A stretch of 61,174 bases of DNA from contig NC_018258.1 in the NCBI RefSeq assembly GCF_000227135.1, forward strand, positions 1,107,543 to 1,168,716, read 5' to 3'. The stretch comes from Leishmania donovani (taxonomy: Eukaryota; Euglenozoa; Kinetoplastea; Trypanosomatida; Trypanosomatidae). The notes beneath the pieces were generated by a model, which ran no database searches, was not told the DNA's origin, and worked only from the letters and a program-made list of their open reading frames with translations. Positions 22,559 through 32,782 of this stretch are shown one piece after another. Both the position numbers and the translations under genes were made by a program. Position 1 is the stretch's first letter, and every line of letters begins with the position of its first letter.

Positions 22559-23163
22559 CGTCAGCGTACTCGTCTCCACAGAGCCACATAGCACGGCCTC
22601 ACCCCTCACTCTACTACCCCTTCCGCCTGTCACAGATCCCCCGCATCGCGTGGTGCGACGGCAGCCGTAGACACGCCCTACAGCAAGGCACCGGCTCAGC
22701 CATCTGAGCACGGCACCTGCCCCCAACTCTACGCACTGGCTTCCTAAAGGCTGCTTCCACCATGCCGGCCGCCACCCCCGGCGCTTCCCTCTTCTCGCGG
22801 TGGCACTCCGCCTCCGCACACCAGTAAGCAGCGAGGGCCGGGTGAGATAGACTCGAGTTCCCTTGACACCTCGCCCATCGTATGGATGGTACAAGCGTGT
22901 CCGGTGTCACAGGCCGCTCCGACCTCGCGCCATTCAGGACCTCACCGCCTAAATCAGCAGCGATGCACCGCCCCGACCTCGCCTCGGGTCGCCGGTGCCT
23001 GACGCTGTCACCGCCAGAGGTGGTTCAGGCTTGACAGGGGATAAGGGGTGCTGCTTGGCTCCCCGCCACACAGAGTTTGGGGAGGGGCACTGAGCCCTGC
23101 GATACCACGCACTGAGGTGTCCACACGCCATCCGCTGGTGCGGAGCGAAGTGGGGTGACGCTA
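22559..23163 (+). repeat. R2 repeat, SIDER-like, copy b
   Basis: Matches 7241-7845 over the full 605 bp with a single base difference seen by eye, in the same orientation. Homology stops abruptly at both ends. The two copies bracket the genes at 8684-11248, 12574-18669 and 20183-21523 as a direct repeat pair about 15.3 kb apart. Confidence 0.8.
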
Positions 23164-25014
23164 CCACGAATCCCGTGAAATCGTTGTCCACGTGGTGCTC
23201 CCAGCGCAGGAGTACTCTACTGCTCTGCGTCTAATGTGGTAATGGGGAGTGCAACAACGGTACAGCGCACCGGTGAGAGGGAAGGTGAGCAGAGGGAAAA
23301 GGCGGCTGGGTGTGCCAGCAGCCTGTGGCAGTGGGCGTGGTGTGTACATCTCGTGTAGTGACTGGTACTCGCCCCCGCTTTCAGCCAACAATGAGAGGGC
23401 CTTTCCCCACCAATCCCCGTTTTTGCGCCTGCCGTGCGAGGTCCCAGGTTGTATTGCACGCCATGCCGCAGCGCACTGGAACGGTAGTGGTGGCAGGGGC
23501 ACCCGTAGCAGGAGAAGGGATAGCCCCTGTGCGTTGCTGTTGGTTCGTTGGCACGCTTGATTGCGGTGCGCGGCGCGGGAAAGGAGGCGAGCACGAGATA
23601 AAGGAGGGAATAGCTCGCATGAAAGAAGGCAGAGGCACCGAGAGGGAGCAGAGCAGGAGGCCGAAGGGCCCTCGTAGACGTAGCGAAGCAGGCGCATCGT
23701 GCAGAGCCACGAAGCACAACAACGACAGCACAGAAAGCAGATAAAGCGAGAGAGCCACATGAGTCGAAAACAGAAAGCACGTCAGTCACGCAAGAGAAGA
23801 GCAGCAACAACCGAAAACATGTGTGGTCGGTGCAAAGAGCGAGAAGGAGGCAGAGCGGGGAGGAGGGGGAGGGGCCGATGCACCACAGATGTGAGGTGCA
23901 TCTCTAAACTTGTGCCGCGAAAAAAAGGCGACAACGCGTGTGCATGTGTGCGAAAGATGCTCCTCACAGCGTGGCTGCCTCAGCTCCTTGATTTCATAGA
24001 CGGCACCACGTCGGCGACGGGTGTAGAGAGAAGCAGAAATTACAGATCACCGCGTTCGCGTACACGGGAGAGTTGTTTGTCTTGTTTTAGTCCCCAAGAC
24101 ACCTGCAAAACAGGGCTCTGATCGACTCTGAGAAGCACGCGACACACACACGCTGGCAAAACCACGTAAAAAAGAAAAGGAGGGCGGCGGGAAACATCAG
24201 CAGCCGCAGAACGGCACCTGGGGCGCGGGAAAGCACGACCCTGATTCTCCCTTCCAGGAGTGCACGTGAGAGTGAGGGCAGAGGGTACACAGGTGAGTGC
24301 AACACGCGAAGACGAAAGCAGAGAGCGAGTTGGAAGGAGACAGAGATACCAGATGTGGAGGGAGACTGAGGGAGAGGAGGGGAGGGGGGCTTGAGGTCTT
24401 GGCGGCTGCGACATGGAGGAGGGCTAGCGCAGTAACACCACTTTTCGTTACCCCTACATGGCATACGTCAGCATCGAAAGAATCAGTGCCGCATGGAGCA
24501 GCGTGCCACGGAAGGCGGACAGCCCGTGCACATGACGTGAGCCTCGTTCCGACAACGTGAGAGGAGATCATTTCGAAAGAGGCTGGGCGCTGCTTCAATC
24601 CACATGAAGAGAGACGGAGACAGAGATGAGAATGCACCGCTCAGGGAGGTGTGTGTGTGTGTGCGTGTTTGCGTAGAATAGGGAGGGGGGATCAGACAAG
24701 AGCGAAAAGGGGGGACAAGGAAGACATGAGATTCCAACCAATGAAGAAAACCAAAAGGAAAGACAACAGACGCCACGAGCGCCATCCAGTCAAGGTAGGC
24801 GGGAGAGATGTACGGAAAGCAGATGGAAGTAAAAAAGAGGGAGGGGGATATATGGAGGAAAAAAGAAACAAGAAGTTCCCGAGGACGTGGCGCGGCTCGA
24901 GGTCATCTGAGAGACGGAAGTGGCCAGGCTATACACAAATATTGGCTACCGCACACCACAGGCAAAGAAGAGGACGCCGTACAACGTTGCAAGGGCATAG
25001 CAGACTCGCACCGC
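23164..25014. other. Intergenic spacer
   Basis: No supported gene. Plus-strand GA-rich runs occur near 23580-23880 and 24310-24390. Frames in this stretch lack domains. The right part is the 3' region of the 152-aa gene. Confidence 0.5.
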
Positions 25015-25473
25015 TCACCACGAATCGTCCGAGGAACCTTCCTCACTCTCCAACATACTCACATCTTCTAGCACAAAAGAGGGGCATGGCTCACCGCTGC
25101 GGTTGGTAGACCTCTGCGAGTTTGTTCGATCGGAAGTCCGTGAGTCGCTAGGCAGGCTGTGGTTCTCCCTCCTGGGACTGCTGCCCGGAGTGGTGTGATC
25201 GTCGTCATCGCTAGAGAGCTCGCACAAGTCCTTGAAGCCGTGCTCGCGCATCTTGTGACGTGGTGTAACGACACCTTCCGCCTTGAACTGGCGCAGTCGG
25301 TGGCGAAGTTTCTTCCGCACGACCAAGATGCGCTTCTCGTAGATGGCTTTGGCACGGCTGTAGGATATGCACTGGTAGAAACCGATCGCAGCAACGAAGG
25401 GCAGCACAAAACCAAATATGGCCGGCAGTATCAGGAGGTAGATGTCCGAGGTTGTGCCCGGTGACGGCGGCAT
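25015..25473 (-). CDS. Small single-pass membrane protein, hypothetical
   Basis: Not recognised as a family. The 152 residues start with a short polar segment, then a clear hydrophobic helix at about residues 11-34 (around LLILPAIFGFVLPFVAAIGF). A strongly basic stretch follows (about 40-60, KRILVVRKKLRHRLRQFK), so the C-terminal part should be cytosolic by the positive-inside rule. The tail is acidic and Ser-rich (SSDDDD, SEEGSSDDSW) and could be phosphorylated, for example by CK2. The start is supported by the hydrophobic segment following directly and by a strong polypyrimidine tract about 140 nt upstream (25609-25660). Confidence 0.75.
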   Translation of the reverse strand: MPPSPGTTSDIYLLILPAIFGFVLPFVAAIGFYQCISYSRAKAIYEKRILVVRKKLRHRLRQFKAEGVVTPRHKMREHGFKDLCELSSDDDDHTTPGSSPRRENHSLPSDSRTSDRTNSQRSTNRSGEPCPSFVLEDVSMLESEEGSSDDSW

Positions 25474-25608
25474 TGCTCAGGAAGGAGATGCCGTGCTGGG
25501 AAGGAAAACGAACCAACGAGATCGAGGTGGAGGCGTGTGGTCGCGAGAGGCTGCCGCGCCGTTGCTTGACGGCAATGATGACAGAGCGCCAAAGAGGCGC
25601 TGCTGAGA

Positions 25609-25660
25609 GGAAGAGACGGAGAGGAGGAGAGGGGGGGGAGGCGGAGGGGGCAGTATGGAG
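25609..25660 (-). promoter_or_regulatory. Polypyrimidine tract, candidate trans-splicing signal
   Basis: The plus strand is nearly all G and A, including an eight-G run, giving a long CT tract on the transcript 135-190 nt upstream of the start at 25473. It is typical of a spliced-leader acceptor region. Confidence 0.5.
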
Positions 25661-26217
25661 GGCCGAAATGGTTTGCATCAGTTCCTTCACAAGGGTATGC
25701 GAGGAAACAGCGCTGCACGAGGTGAAGCAGACCTGACTCGATCGCCCTCTACATTTCTGCCGAATCGTGCCGCTCAGCGCGCAAGAAAACAAAGGCCTAA
25801 CCATCCGCCTTCTCTAGTATCCGTCCATCGCTGCGAATGGGGGACGGGCGAAAGGAAACAAAAGCCGCACGAAAAGAAGCGTGCACGACGCATCCTTCAC
25901 ATGTGTTCATCCTACCGCTTGAGATGCCGTACGCTCACCTCGGAGGCATGTGTACTTCGGTGAGCAGCTCCCCACAGCCTCTCCTTTGCTCTTTTGATTA
26001 TTACGATTAGGGCACTTCTCCTTTACAGGAGTCTTCTCTCAAGCTTATCGAGACATCATCCATGTGAACACTAGGCCGTATCACATCACCCCATTTTCAA
26101 CTCCAGCGATCATGCGTCCTCTCTTCTACAGGAGCACGAGAAAGGGAGGACGAAGGCGCATGCGAACGACGCCATTGCCGCACCGTGCTTCCCAGATGTA
26201 TACGGAAGAGAGAGATA
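25661..26217. other. Intergenic spacer
   Basis: 3' region of the isomerase copy that ends at 26262. No gene seen. The duplicated block shared with 54746-56260 begins at about 26218. Confidence 0.5.
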
Positions 26218-27712
26218 AATAACACGCCGATGCGCCGGATTCGCGCTAAAATCACTCGGGCTTACTTACGAGAGCGGCTCTTGAGGCGTTCCAGGTAGCT
26301 TTCAAGGTTCTTCTGCACCTCAGGGCTCTGCACAAATTGCGTGAAAAACTCTGTATCGTAGTTGCGCTCTTCGTCCGAAGCAAGCATCTGCAAGTACTCG
26401 CGTCGCATCATATCACGGGCCATCCACCGAGACTGCTGCGGCACGCTGAGAAAGCGTTCCGCCTGCTGGTAGGCCGCTTCGATTGTGCTTTCTTCATCGG
26501 CGGCCACCTCATCAATGAGCCCGAGGTTTCGCGCATCGTCGGCCACGGGTGTCTCGCCCAGCTGCAGCATCCGCTCCGCCTGGCGCGAGCCCAGCAGGTA
26601 GGCATAGGCTGGCATCACCCACGGCGGGGCGACGAGTCCTAGTTTCGTCTCGTTAAGACCGATGCGGTAGAGCCGGTTGTTGTTCGTGTTGTCCTTCGGC
26701 CCGCGAGCCATCAAACGGTAGTCGCAGCCCATCGCGATGATACAGCCCCCCGCCGGTGAGTTGCCGGTAATGGCCGCGATGATTGGCTTGGGGAAAGAGT
26801 TGAAGATGAGCCACATCTCCTGGAAGCTCTGCCAGAAGACCGCGATGCGATCCGGCTTCGGGTTATGCACCTCGACGAGGTCCAGTCCAGCAGAGAAGAC
26901 TGTCGGAATCGCAGAGGAGATGATCACAGCCTTCGTCTCCTCGTTGCTTCCAAGCCACAGCATCCACTGGTTCAGCTCCTGGAAGAGCTCCAGGCTCATC
27001 GAGTTCACCGGGGCACGGGCCAGCTGCACGTTTGTGATGCCCTTCTCATTTGTGTTGATTCTCACAAACTTGGGCACCTCTGTCGGCTTCTTCGGGGGCT
27101 CGAACTCTGGCTGCGCGTCGTCGCTGCGCTTCGATCCCGCAGGAGCGGCATTCGTGTCTTGATGCCGGCCCTGCGGCACACCAGGCGGTGGCTGCGACTG
27201 GAAGCGGTACTGCGTGAGCTGAAACAGCCCCGGCTTGACGCCAAGAGTGCGGGCGCCACGGGTGAGAGTGGACGATATGGCGCGGCGCATGATCGCAGAA
27301 GTGCTGCGACGACAGCAAACAACAAGGCGGTGCGACAAGAATGTGGGATATGGTGGGTCTTCGTTGGAGGCCTGGCGGACGCGGCGGCGAAGAGACGACT
27401 GCACAGAAGGGGGAGAGGTGCGACAAGAGGTTCAGGAGCAAGCGGAGAGCAAGAATGGATAATGCACATGTGCGCACGTTGTAGTAGAGCCCGCGAGCAG
27501 TTTGGTGTTCCGAGCGTCGTTCGATGAGACACCGCGCGTGCCGAAAGCCAACCGCGCAACAGCGTCGGACCCGCGTCGGAGCCACGTCTTATTGAACCGC
27601 ATCCTTCTCTTCCGGCAGGGTTTCGCCCGTTCAGGCTTAATCGGTATCCACAGCGTCTCCACCATAACATCAGAGACGCATCTTTTCCGATGAGAGCGCA
27701 CCCCATGCAATA
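26218..27712 (-). repeat. Duplicated block carrying enoyl-CoA isomerase, copy 1
   Basis: A segment of about 1.5 kb holding the isomerase gene, a few dozen bases downstream and about 420 bases upstream. It is repeated at 54746-56260. Homology ends sharply on both sides (after the caccccatgcaa near 27712). The upstream noncoding part is almost identical between copies, whereas parts of the coding region differ. Confidence 0.85.
26262..27290 (-). CDS. Mitochondrial delta3,delta2-enoyl-CoA isomerase (crotonase fold), copy 1
   Basis: Moves the cis/trans-3 double bond of unsaturated enoyl-CoA to trans-2 so that beta-oxidation can continue, in the mitochondrion. The crotonase core is clear and close to mammalian ECI1: FSAGLDLVEV (first oxyanion-hole strand), SPAGGCIIAMGCDYR (second), and IGLNETKLGLVAPPW with the catalytic Glu. 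The C-terminus ends LERLKSRSRK. The chosen start, Met at 27290, gives 342 aa and a basic presequence (MRRAISSTLTRGARTLG) suited to mitochondrial import; the open frame continues to 27404. A second gene copy lies at 54791-55840. Confidence 0.92.
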   Translation of the reverse strand: MRRAISSTLTRGARTLGVKPGLFQLTQYRFQSQPPPGVPQGRHQDTNAAPAGSKRSDDAQPEFEPPKKPTEVPKFVRINTNEKGITNVQLARAPVNSMSLELFQELNQWMLWLGSNEETKAVIISSAIPTVFSAGLDLVEVHNPKPDRIAVFWQSFQEMWLIFNSFPKPIIAAITGNSPAGGCIIAMGCDYRLMARGPKDNTNNNRLYRIGLNETKLGLVAPPWVMPAYAYLLGSRQAERMLQLGETPVADDARNLGLIDEVAADEESTIEAAYQQAERFLSVPQQSRWMARDMMRREYLQMLASDEERNYDTEFFTQFVQSPEVQKNLESYLERLKSRSRK

Positions 27713-27730
27713 TGTACGCATCATGGAAAA

Positions 27731-29596
27731 TCACAACGCGCTCTCCACGGTGCGCAGAAACTGCTCCGTGCTTAGGTACGGAGGAGAGGCGACGTCAGCA
27801 TGGATGCACCGCAGCACCTGAATTCCGCCGCTCTCCTCGACTGCGATGGCTGGAACAACGACATGCACGTGCATGAGCTGTCGCAGGCACGCGGCAAAGT
27901 GGTCAAACCCGTGAGCGGCGACCAGTCGCTTAACAGCGCGGAATGCGTGCTGGTACGAGGTGCCTGTGAACTCGCGGCCTTTCTCAGAGGCCCGAATGGC
28001 GCTCTTCGGCAGCGTAGCAGTCGAGGAGCAGGGCGACGAGCTCTCCGGCTTTGTGCTGCCGCTGCTGTCTGCCTTGTACGTGCGCATAGGCTTGCCCAGT
28101 AGCGTGTCGCCGAGGCACTGCTCGATCACCTGGCAGATGCCCTCCTTCACGGCAAACGGCAGTCCCACGGCGTTTCCTACCCAGTGGTGTGCCAGCTCGT
28201 GCACAATGAGCTCTGTCTGTTCCACCTCGGCGGTACGGTCCGCACTTCCTCCACCAGCGGCAGCAGTTTTCTTGCCTGGCTGGTAGATGGCCTCGTTGAG
28301 AATAATCGAGCAGTGGTGCTCCATACCAGAGATATACGGCATTGTTGGACCAAGAAGGACGTCCAGGTGCTCGCACTGAAGGAGCGGTAGCGGGCACTGA
28401 AAGAGCTGCTGGAGCGCTGTGACAGCCTCGATGGTGAGGCGTAAGACGCGCTCGAGGGTTGCCGTAGCGATTCGCGCTTGTCGTCGCGCCAGTACACGGA
28501 CGGGGACGAGTGTGTAGGACACGTTACTGGTGTGGCTGACGCCGCTCGCAATGTCACCGGCAAACTTCGGGATGTCCACGCCTCCCTCTACCACCTCCAG
28601 CCCATCGCCAGTTGCGGATGTGCTCTCCGGCTTAGCAAGGCCTGGGAAGCACGCAAACGAGAAGACGTACGCGGGTAGCGGGCCGCACGGCGAAAAGCTC
28701 ACCTGCACCGCCTGCTGCGCCGCCAGTTCCTTGCGGCCGCGCTCCTCGCCGTTCGTCAAGATGGTGCGAAAGCTACTAGGCACCTGGATACTCTTGAGCT
28801 GCCAGTCGAGGCGGTACTGCGGGTCGTCGGGGGCCGGAAACGCGCACCGGGCGAAGCGCACCTCAAAATGTGTGAGTAGGGGTACATCCTCGGTGCCGGG
28901 ATTGCTACCGATCCCGCAGGCGGCGTAGATGCCGCCACAGTCAAAAGACTGAACTCTGCCAACAAACTGAGTTGTCAGATCCACTTCAGAGAACGGGGGT
29001 AAGCTGCCGGCGCCTTCAAATAGGATCAGCTTAGATCCCCAGTCCACTGCGGCGGGTGCGCGCGAGTCGTCAGACGTCTGCGCATCGTGTTCCACAACAG
29101 CCGCGCCGCCCCCTTTCCGAACCTTGGAGCTTCCCTTCCTTTTCGCAGCTCCACCGCTGAAGCTGCTGTCCGCTGATGCCGCACCAGCATCCTCCTGCTC
29201 GACGGACACAACCTTGAGCACTGCCGCGGCCGCTTCATTAGAGGCCGAGACGCACCTCACCTGGTAGGACTGGACATCGAGCACCTTGGCGTCCTTGTAT
29301 ATACCGCCAGCCGTGGTGAGTGCGTGAAGGTGCAGGGCGTTTTTCTCGGCTATCACGCGACGGTGCCGCAGGAAGTCGTCGTACTCGGAGTTGCCTTCAG
29401 AGGAAAAAGTAGCACAAGAGCTAGCAGCTCCCGCGGCGCTGTCTGCTGTGTCCCGATACGGCTCGCGTCGGTAGCGGATGACGGACGTGCCGTGGTAGGC
29501 GGAGCCAGCTCGAATCGCCGCGCCGCTGCTGGGGCGGCTGAAGACGAGCTGCAAAGTGCACTGGATAGGGTTCCATATGCACGCTGATGGATCCAT
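27731..29596 (-). CDS. M1-family aminopeptidase-like metallopeptidase
   Basis: A 621-aa protein with a zinc-peptidase signature HELAHHWVGN near residue 467. The family (clan MA, M1) normally has HEXXH, 18 residues, then a Glu ligand in an NEG-type motif. Here the next Glu (VKEG) comes after only 14 residues. The exopeptidase motif normally read as GxMEN appears as SGMEHHCS near residue 423, so the Asn is replaced by His. The first 400 residues would correspond to the beta-rich N-terminal domain; they contain Ala/Gly/Ser-rich and Lys-rich insertions around residues 125-160. The protein is shorter than typical M1 enzymes (850-1000 aa), so the C-terminal helical domain appears missing. It may be an unusual peptidase or a non-catalytic M1 relative such as the TAF2 type. 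Confidence 0.75.
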   Translation of the reverse strand: MDPSACIWNPIQCTLQLVFSRPSSGAAIRAGSAYHGTSVIRYRREPYRDTADSAAGAASSCATFSSEGNSEYDDFLRHRRVIAEKNALHLHALTTAGGIYKDAKVLDVQSYQVRCVSASNEAAAAVLKVVSVEQEDAGAASADSSFSGGAAKRKGSSKVRKGGGAAVVEHDAQTSDDSRAPAAVDWGSKLILFEGAGSLPPFSEVDLTTQFVGRVQSFDCGGIYAACGIGSNPGTEDVPLLTHFEVRFARCAFPAPDDPQYRLDWQLKSIQVPSSFRTILTNGEERGRKELAAQQAVQVSFSPCGPLPAYVFSFACFPGLAKPESTSATGDGLEVVEGGVDIPKFAGDIASGVSHTSNVSYTLVPVRVLARRQARIATATLERVLRLTIEAVTALQQLFQCPLPLLQCEHLDVLLGPTMPYISGMEHHCSIILNEAIYQPGKKTAAAGGGSADRTAEVEQTELIVHELAHHWVGNAVGLPFAVKEGICQVIEQCLGDTLLGKPMRTYKADSSGSTKPESSSPCSSTATLPKSAIRASEKGREFTGTSYQHAFRAVKRLVAAHGFDHFAACLRQLMHVHVVVPAIAVEESGGIQVLRCIHADVASPPYLSTEQFLRTVESAL

Positions 29597-30052
29597 GTGG
29601 ACGCAAAAACAGCCCAGCAGCGCCGCTCCGCGATATCCTTCCTCTCACCTCGGCAGCGGAGACGACGGAGAGGTGCGTGGGTGGGGAGGCATGCAGGGGG
29701 AAGCGAGAGCACGAAACGTGACAAGAGAAGATCCGGAGCCCAGACTAGCAGCGCGTCCTTCTGTCCATCGAACAGCAAACAGCTGATGATTAGCATATAT
29801 CCGTATCCTACTTCGGTGCCAGAGTCATGTGTGGTGTGCACGACACCCTTTTCGTACCCTGCATGGACGCCCCAAAACCAGCTGGCGGTAGTGGACAGTG
29901 AATTTCATCTGATGTAGCATCAACCCATTGCAAACTTCTTGTATAATTTCCTTAGCATGAGAAGTGGTGGTGGTGGCAATCGAATAAGAGCGAGTTAGCA
30001 CGAGTTACTTGACGAACAACGACGACGCATCTGGCCCGTTTACCTTTTTGCC
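29597..30052. other. Intergenic spacer
   Basis: Contains purine-rich plus-strand tracts at about 29650-29715, which may be the splice signal for the peptidase-like gene. No gene seen before the R1 repeat. Confidence 0.5.
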
Positions 30053-30461
30053 TCGCGACCACGCACTCCACTGCACACCGAGCACGTCGACAGATATGCA
30101 CGCATACACGCCATCACAGCGCCGACGCCTCCGCTGCACCACGGCGGCATCTTGGCCCTCTAGGGCGAGACGGCTGCCGCCGAAGCGGGGACATGCGTCT
30201 CACGGTCTCTTCTTGTCCTTCCTCGCGCCTCCCTCGCACGCGTGCTGCGCCACCGGCACCAGACCGACCTGGGTGCACTGCGCGCCTGGACCCAACGCGG
30301 GCAGCGTCCAGGGCCCTGCTCAAGGGCGGAGGCACCGGCGTCCGCCGTGCGCGTAGTAGAGGGGTGGTGGTGGCCCAGGTGCATGCCGCACGGGCTCACG
30401 GAATCAGTTGGCCAGCCGCAGGCCAGGGCCCCCTGGAGGCCCTGTGCTCCGCCTGTGTGCC

Positions 30462-30560
30462 NNNNNNNNNNNNNNNNNNNNNNNNNNNNNNNNNNNNNNN
30501 NNNNNNNNNNNNNNNNNNNNNNNNNNNNNNNNNNNNNNNNNNNNNNNNNNNNNNNNNNNN
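30462..30560. other. Assembly gap (99 N)
   Basis: Run of N inside R1. The 347 bases before the gap recur right after it, which suggests an unmerged overlap. Confidence 0.99.
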
Positions 30561-31004
30561 CACAGCGCCGACGCCTCCGCTGCACCACGGCGGCATCTTG
30601 GCCCTCTAGGGCGAGACGGCTGCCGCCGAAGCGGGGACATGCGTCTCACGGTCTCTTCTTGTCCTTCCTCGCGCCTCCCTCGCACGCGTGCTGCGCCACC
30701 GGCACCAGACCGACCTGGGTGCACTGCGCGCCTGGACCCAACGCGGGCAGCGTCCAGGGCCCTGCTCAAGGGCGGAGGCACCGGCGTCCGCCGTGCGCGT
30801 AGTAGAGGGGTGGTGGTGGCCCAGGTGCATGCCGCACGGGCTCACGGAATCAGTTGGCCAGCCGCAGGCCAGGGCCCCCTGGAGGCCCTGTGCTCCGCCT
30901 GTGTGCCCTCCCTCGCGCCCTCCGTCGCCTCAAGCAGCGGCATGCCATAGTACGGTGTGGAGACTCGCCACATGGGTGCCCGGACGACCCGATGCTGCCA
31001 TTCG

Positions 31005-31131
31005 NNNNNNNNNNNNNNNNNNNNNNNNNNNNNNNNNNNNNNNNNNNNNNNNNNNNNNNNNNNNNNNNNNNNNNNNNNNNNNNNNNNNNNNNNNNNNNNN
31101 NNNNNNNNNNNNNNNNNNNNNNNNNNNNNNN
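31005..31131. other. Assembly gap (127 N)
   Basis: Run of N inside R1 at the place where the copy at 54380-54413 shows a long C-run followed by a G-run. The sequence after the gap starts with six C and three G. Confidence 0.99.
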
Positions 31132-31393
31132 CCCCCCGGGCATCTGTGCCTCAGCAGCCCACACGGCCGGGTGGGGGACGTTCCGCATGCTCCGCGCACA
31201 TGCACACGGCGGCTCGCTCGCATGCGTCTCTTCGCGCCTCTGCATGCTTTCTTCGGATGCGAGGCGCCGTGCCGGCGGTGCTTGACAGCGCGTGCGCACA
31301 AAGAGCTCAGAGCCTGCTGTTGAAGCCTCTGCCTCAGCAGACGAAAAAGAGAAGAATGCTGACGGCATGTGGTGGGTCGTGCTAGTGTCCTGC

Positions 31394-32782
31394 TCAGCTG
31401 ATCCGCTCGAGTGCATCCAGGAAGTGCAGGCGGTCGTCCTGCGCCTCCCCGTCGCCCTCGACGCGCTGCACTTGTGTCCGCCACTCTTTAAGTCGATGGG
31501 GCATGAGGGCGTGGACGGCTTCCTTGATCGCCTTTGGGCTCTTTTCCACCAGCGCTGCGAGGGCATGCGCTGCAGCCTTTTGGACTGTCTCACCGCTGTT
31601 ACCCGACTCCGCATGCAGGCATGTGAGCTGTATAATCTCCTCACTGGATACGCCGGTGGAGGCCAGGTAGGCAACAAAGAAGAGCGCCCGCGCGGTTACT
31701 TTGCGGGTCGTGCCAAGCAGCGGGGCATAGATGTCGTCCACTTCCTGATCAGATGCTGTGTCGGAGGCGATGTTAGTGACAACCACGGGTGTGCGTCCAC
31801 CCTCTGCTGTGCATTCCAAAATCGAATCTGGCAGCGTTCGTGTGAGTCTCAGCACATCCACAATAACAGCCAAACCGCTGGTCTGGAAAAACACAACGGT
31901 GTTCGGTGAGGAATCGCGGCATAGACAGCTGCACGCATGCAGCAAGGCGCCGAGCAGGCGCATCAGAGACGCGGCTCCTGCAGCAGCATTTGCAGCCTCG
32001 GCGCCGTCGCCCTGTGCGCCGATCGCGTGGCCGTCACTCCCGAGGTGCAGTAGATCTTGAACCGCTGCGATGCACTCACCCATGAAGGGGAGAATGATGT
32101 CCTCCCAGTGAGCGGCTTCGTACGCGGCTTGCACCGGTTCGTTCAGCTGCGCTGAGTGGGCAATGATCATGGCAAATTCTGTGAAGAGCGGTACTGCTGA
32201 CGAAGGGATGCCATCGTGAGTAGCAGTCTGTACCTCTCTATCCCCTCTGCCGGTGCTGTCGGCGGCCTCCACGCTGGCGGAAGGGTCTCGGCTTCCAGTC
32301 GCAAGGAGAGGGTGCGCAGCGCGTTCACAACGCATCACGTCAAGAAGGCGCTGCGGCCCTTGCATGAGTGCAAACTCCGCAGCCCAGTTGACATCCTCGA
32401 CCATGTCAGCCAATTCCTCCAATGCTTCCAGCCGCTCTTCCTGCACCAAGGGCCCCAGCTTCCCTTCTGTGGTTAGGTTCTCCATGTTGAAAAGAAGCTG
32501 TTTGACCCGCTTCTCCGGTGACTCGACCGAGGCAAGGGCGCTGCGAAGCCACTCGTAGTCGGCGGCGCGTCTCGCCTGCGCCTGAGCAGCTGCAGCGGGG
32601 GCGGCAGTCAGTGCTGTAGCACATACAGCAGCGCTCGTGCTGGACTGCTCAGCCGTTTCTCGAGATCCTTCGGTGTGATTCGGGGCGGATGGGCGCTCAT
32701 TGGCCGCGGACCTGGCGCCACCGTCCTGCAGCTGAGCGCAGAGATTCAGCAACGCCGCGTTGATGCCGGAGTCCGACGACAT
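31394..32782 (-). CDS. Hsp70 nucleotide exchange factor, Fes1/HspBP1-like
   Basis: A 462-aa protein with the Fes1-type N-terminal helical region: LRSALASVESPEKRVKQL, then EERLEALEELADMVEDVNWA and LMQGPQRLLDVM. These are followed by armadillo-like helices (HWEDIILPFMGECIAAVQDL, ALFFVAYLAS, AAAHALAALVEKSPKAIKE). Members of this family bind the Hsp70 ATPase lobe and promote ADP release in the cytosol. The protein is longer than yeast Fes1 because of an Ala/Thr-rich N-terminus and spacers of about 20-40 residues between helices. The Met at 32782 (MSSDSGINAALLNLCAQL) is preferred to the one six codons earlier because it leads straight into a helix. Confidence 0.82.
   Translation of the reverse strand: MSSDSGINAALLNLCAQLQDGGARSAANERPSAPNHTEGSRETAEQSSTSAAVCATALTAAPAAAAQAQARRAADYEWLRSALASVESPEKRVKQLLFNMENLTTEGKLGPLVQEERLEALEELADMVEDVNWAAEFALMQGPQRLLDVMRCERAAHPLLATGSRDPSASVEAADSTGRGDREVQTATHDGIPSSAVPLFTEFAMIIAHSAQLNEPVQAAYEAAHWEDIILPFMGECIAAVQDLLHLGSDGHAIGAQGDGAEAANAAAGAASLMRLLGALLHACSCLCRDSSPNTVVFFQTSGLAVIVDVLRLTRTLPDSILECTAEGGRTPVVVTNIASDTASDQEVDDIYAPLLGTTRKVTARALFFVAYLASTGVSSEEIIQLTCLHAESGNSGETVQKAAAHALAALVEKSPKAIKEAVHALMPHRLKEWRTQVQRVEGDGEAQDDRLHFLDALERIS

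Larger units (their letters stand above)
30053..31315 (+). repeat. R1 interspersed repeat, interrupted by two assembly gaps
   Basis: The left half of R1 appears twice here, at about 30115-30461 and 30561-30907, apparently identical over 347 bases and separated by a gap. It continues to 31004, is broken by a second gap, and resumes as the right half at 31132-31315. The duplicated left half is probably one sequence represented at both contig ends rather than a tandem. The right half ends at gagcctg, 79 bases from the stop codon of the Hsp70 exchange-factor gene. Confidence 0.85.

Noticed and set aside
7241..23163. Target-site duplications around the two near-identical R2 copies
   Set aside because: Compared flanks by eye on both sides of both copies; no convincing matching short direct repeat was found.
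30160..30588. Open frames inside the R1 repeats
   Set aside because: They run through N gaps, are Arg/Ala-rich, and contain no transposase, reverse transcriptase or recombinase motif; judged noncoding repeat.
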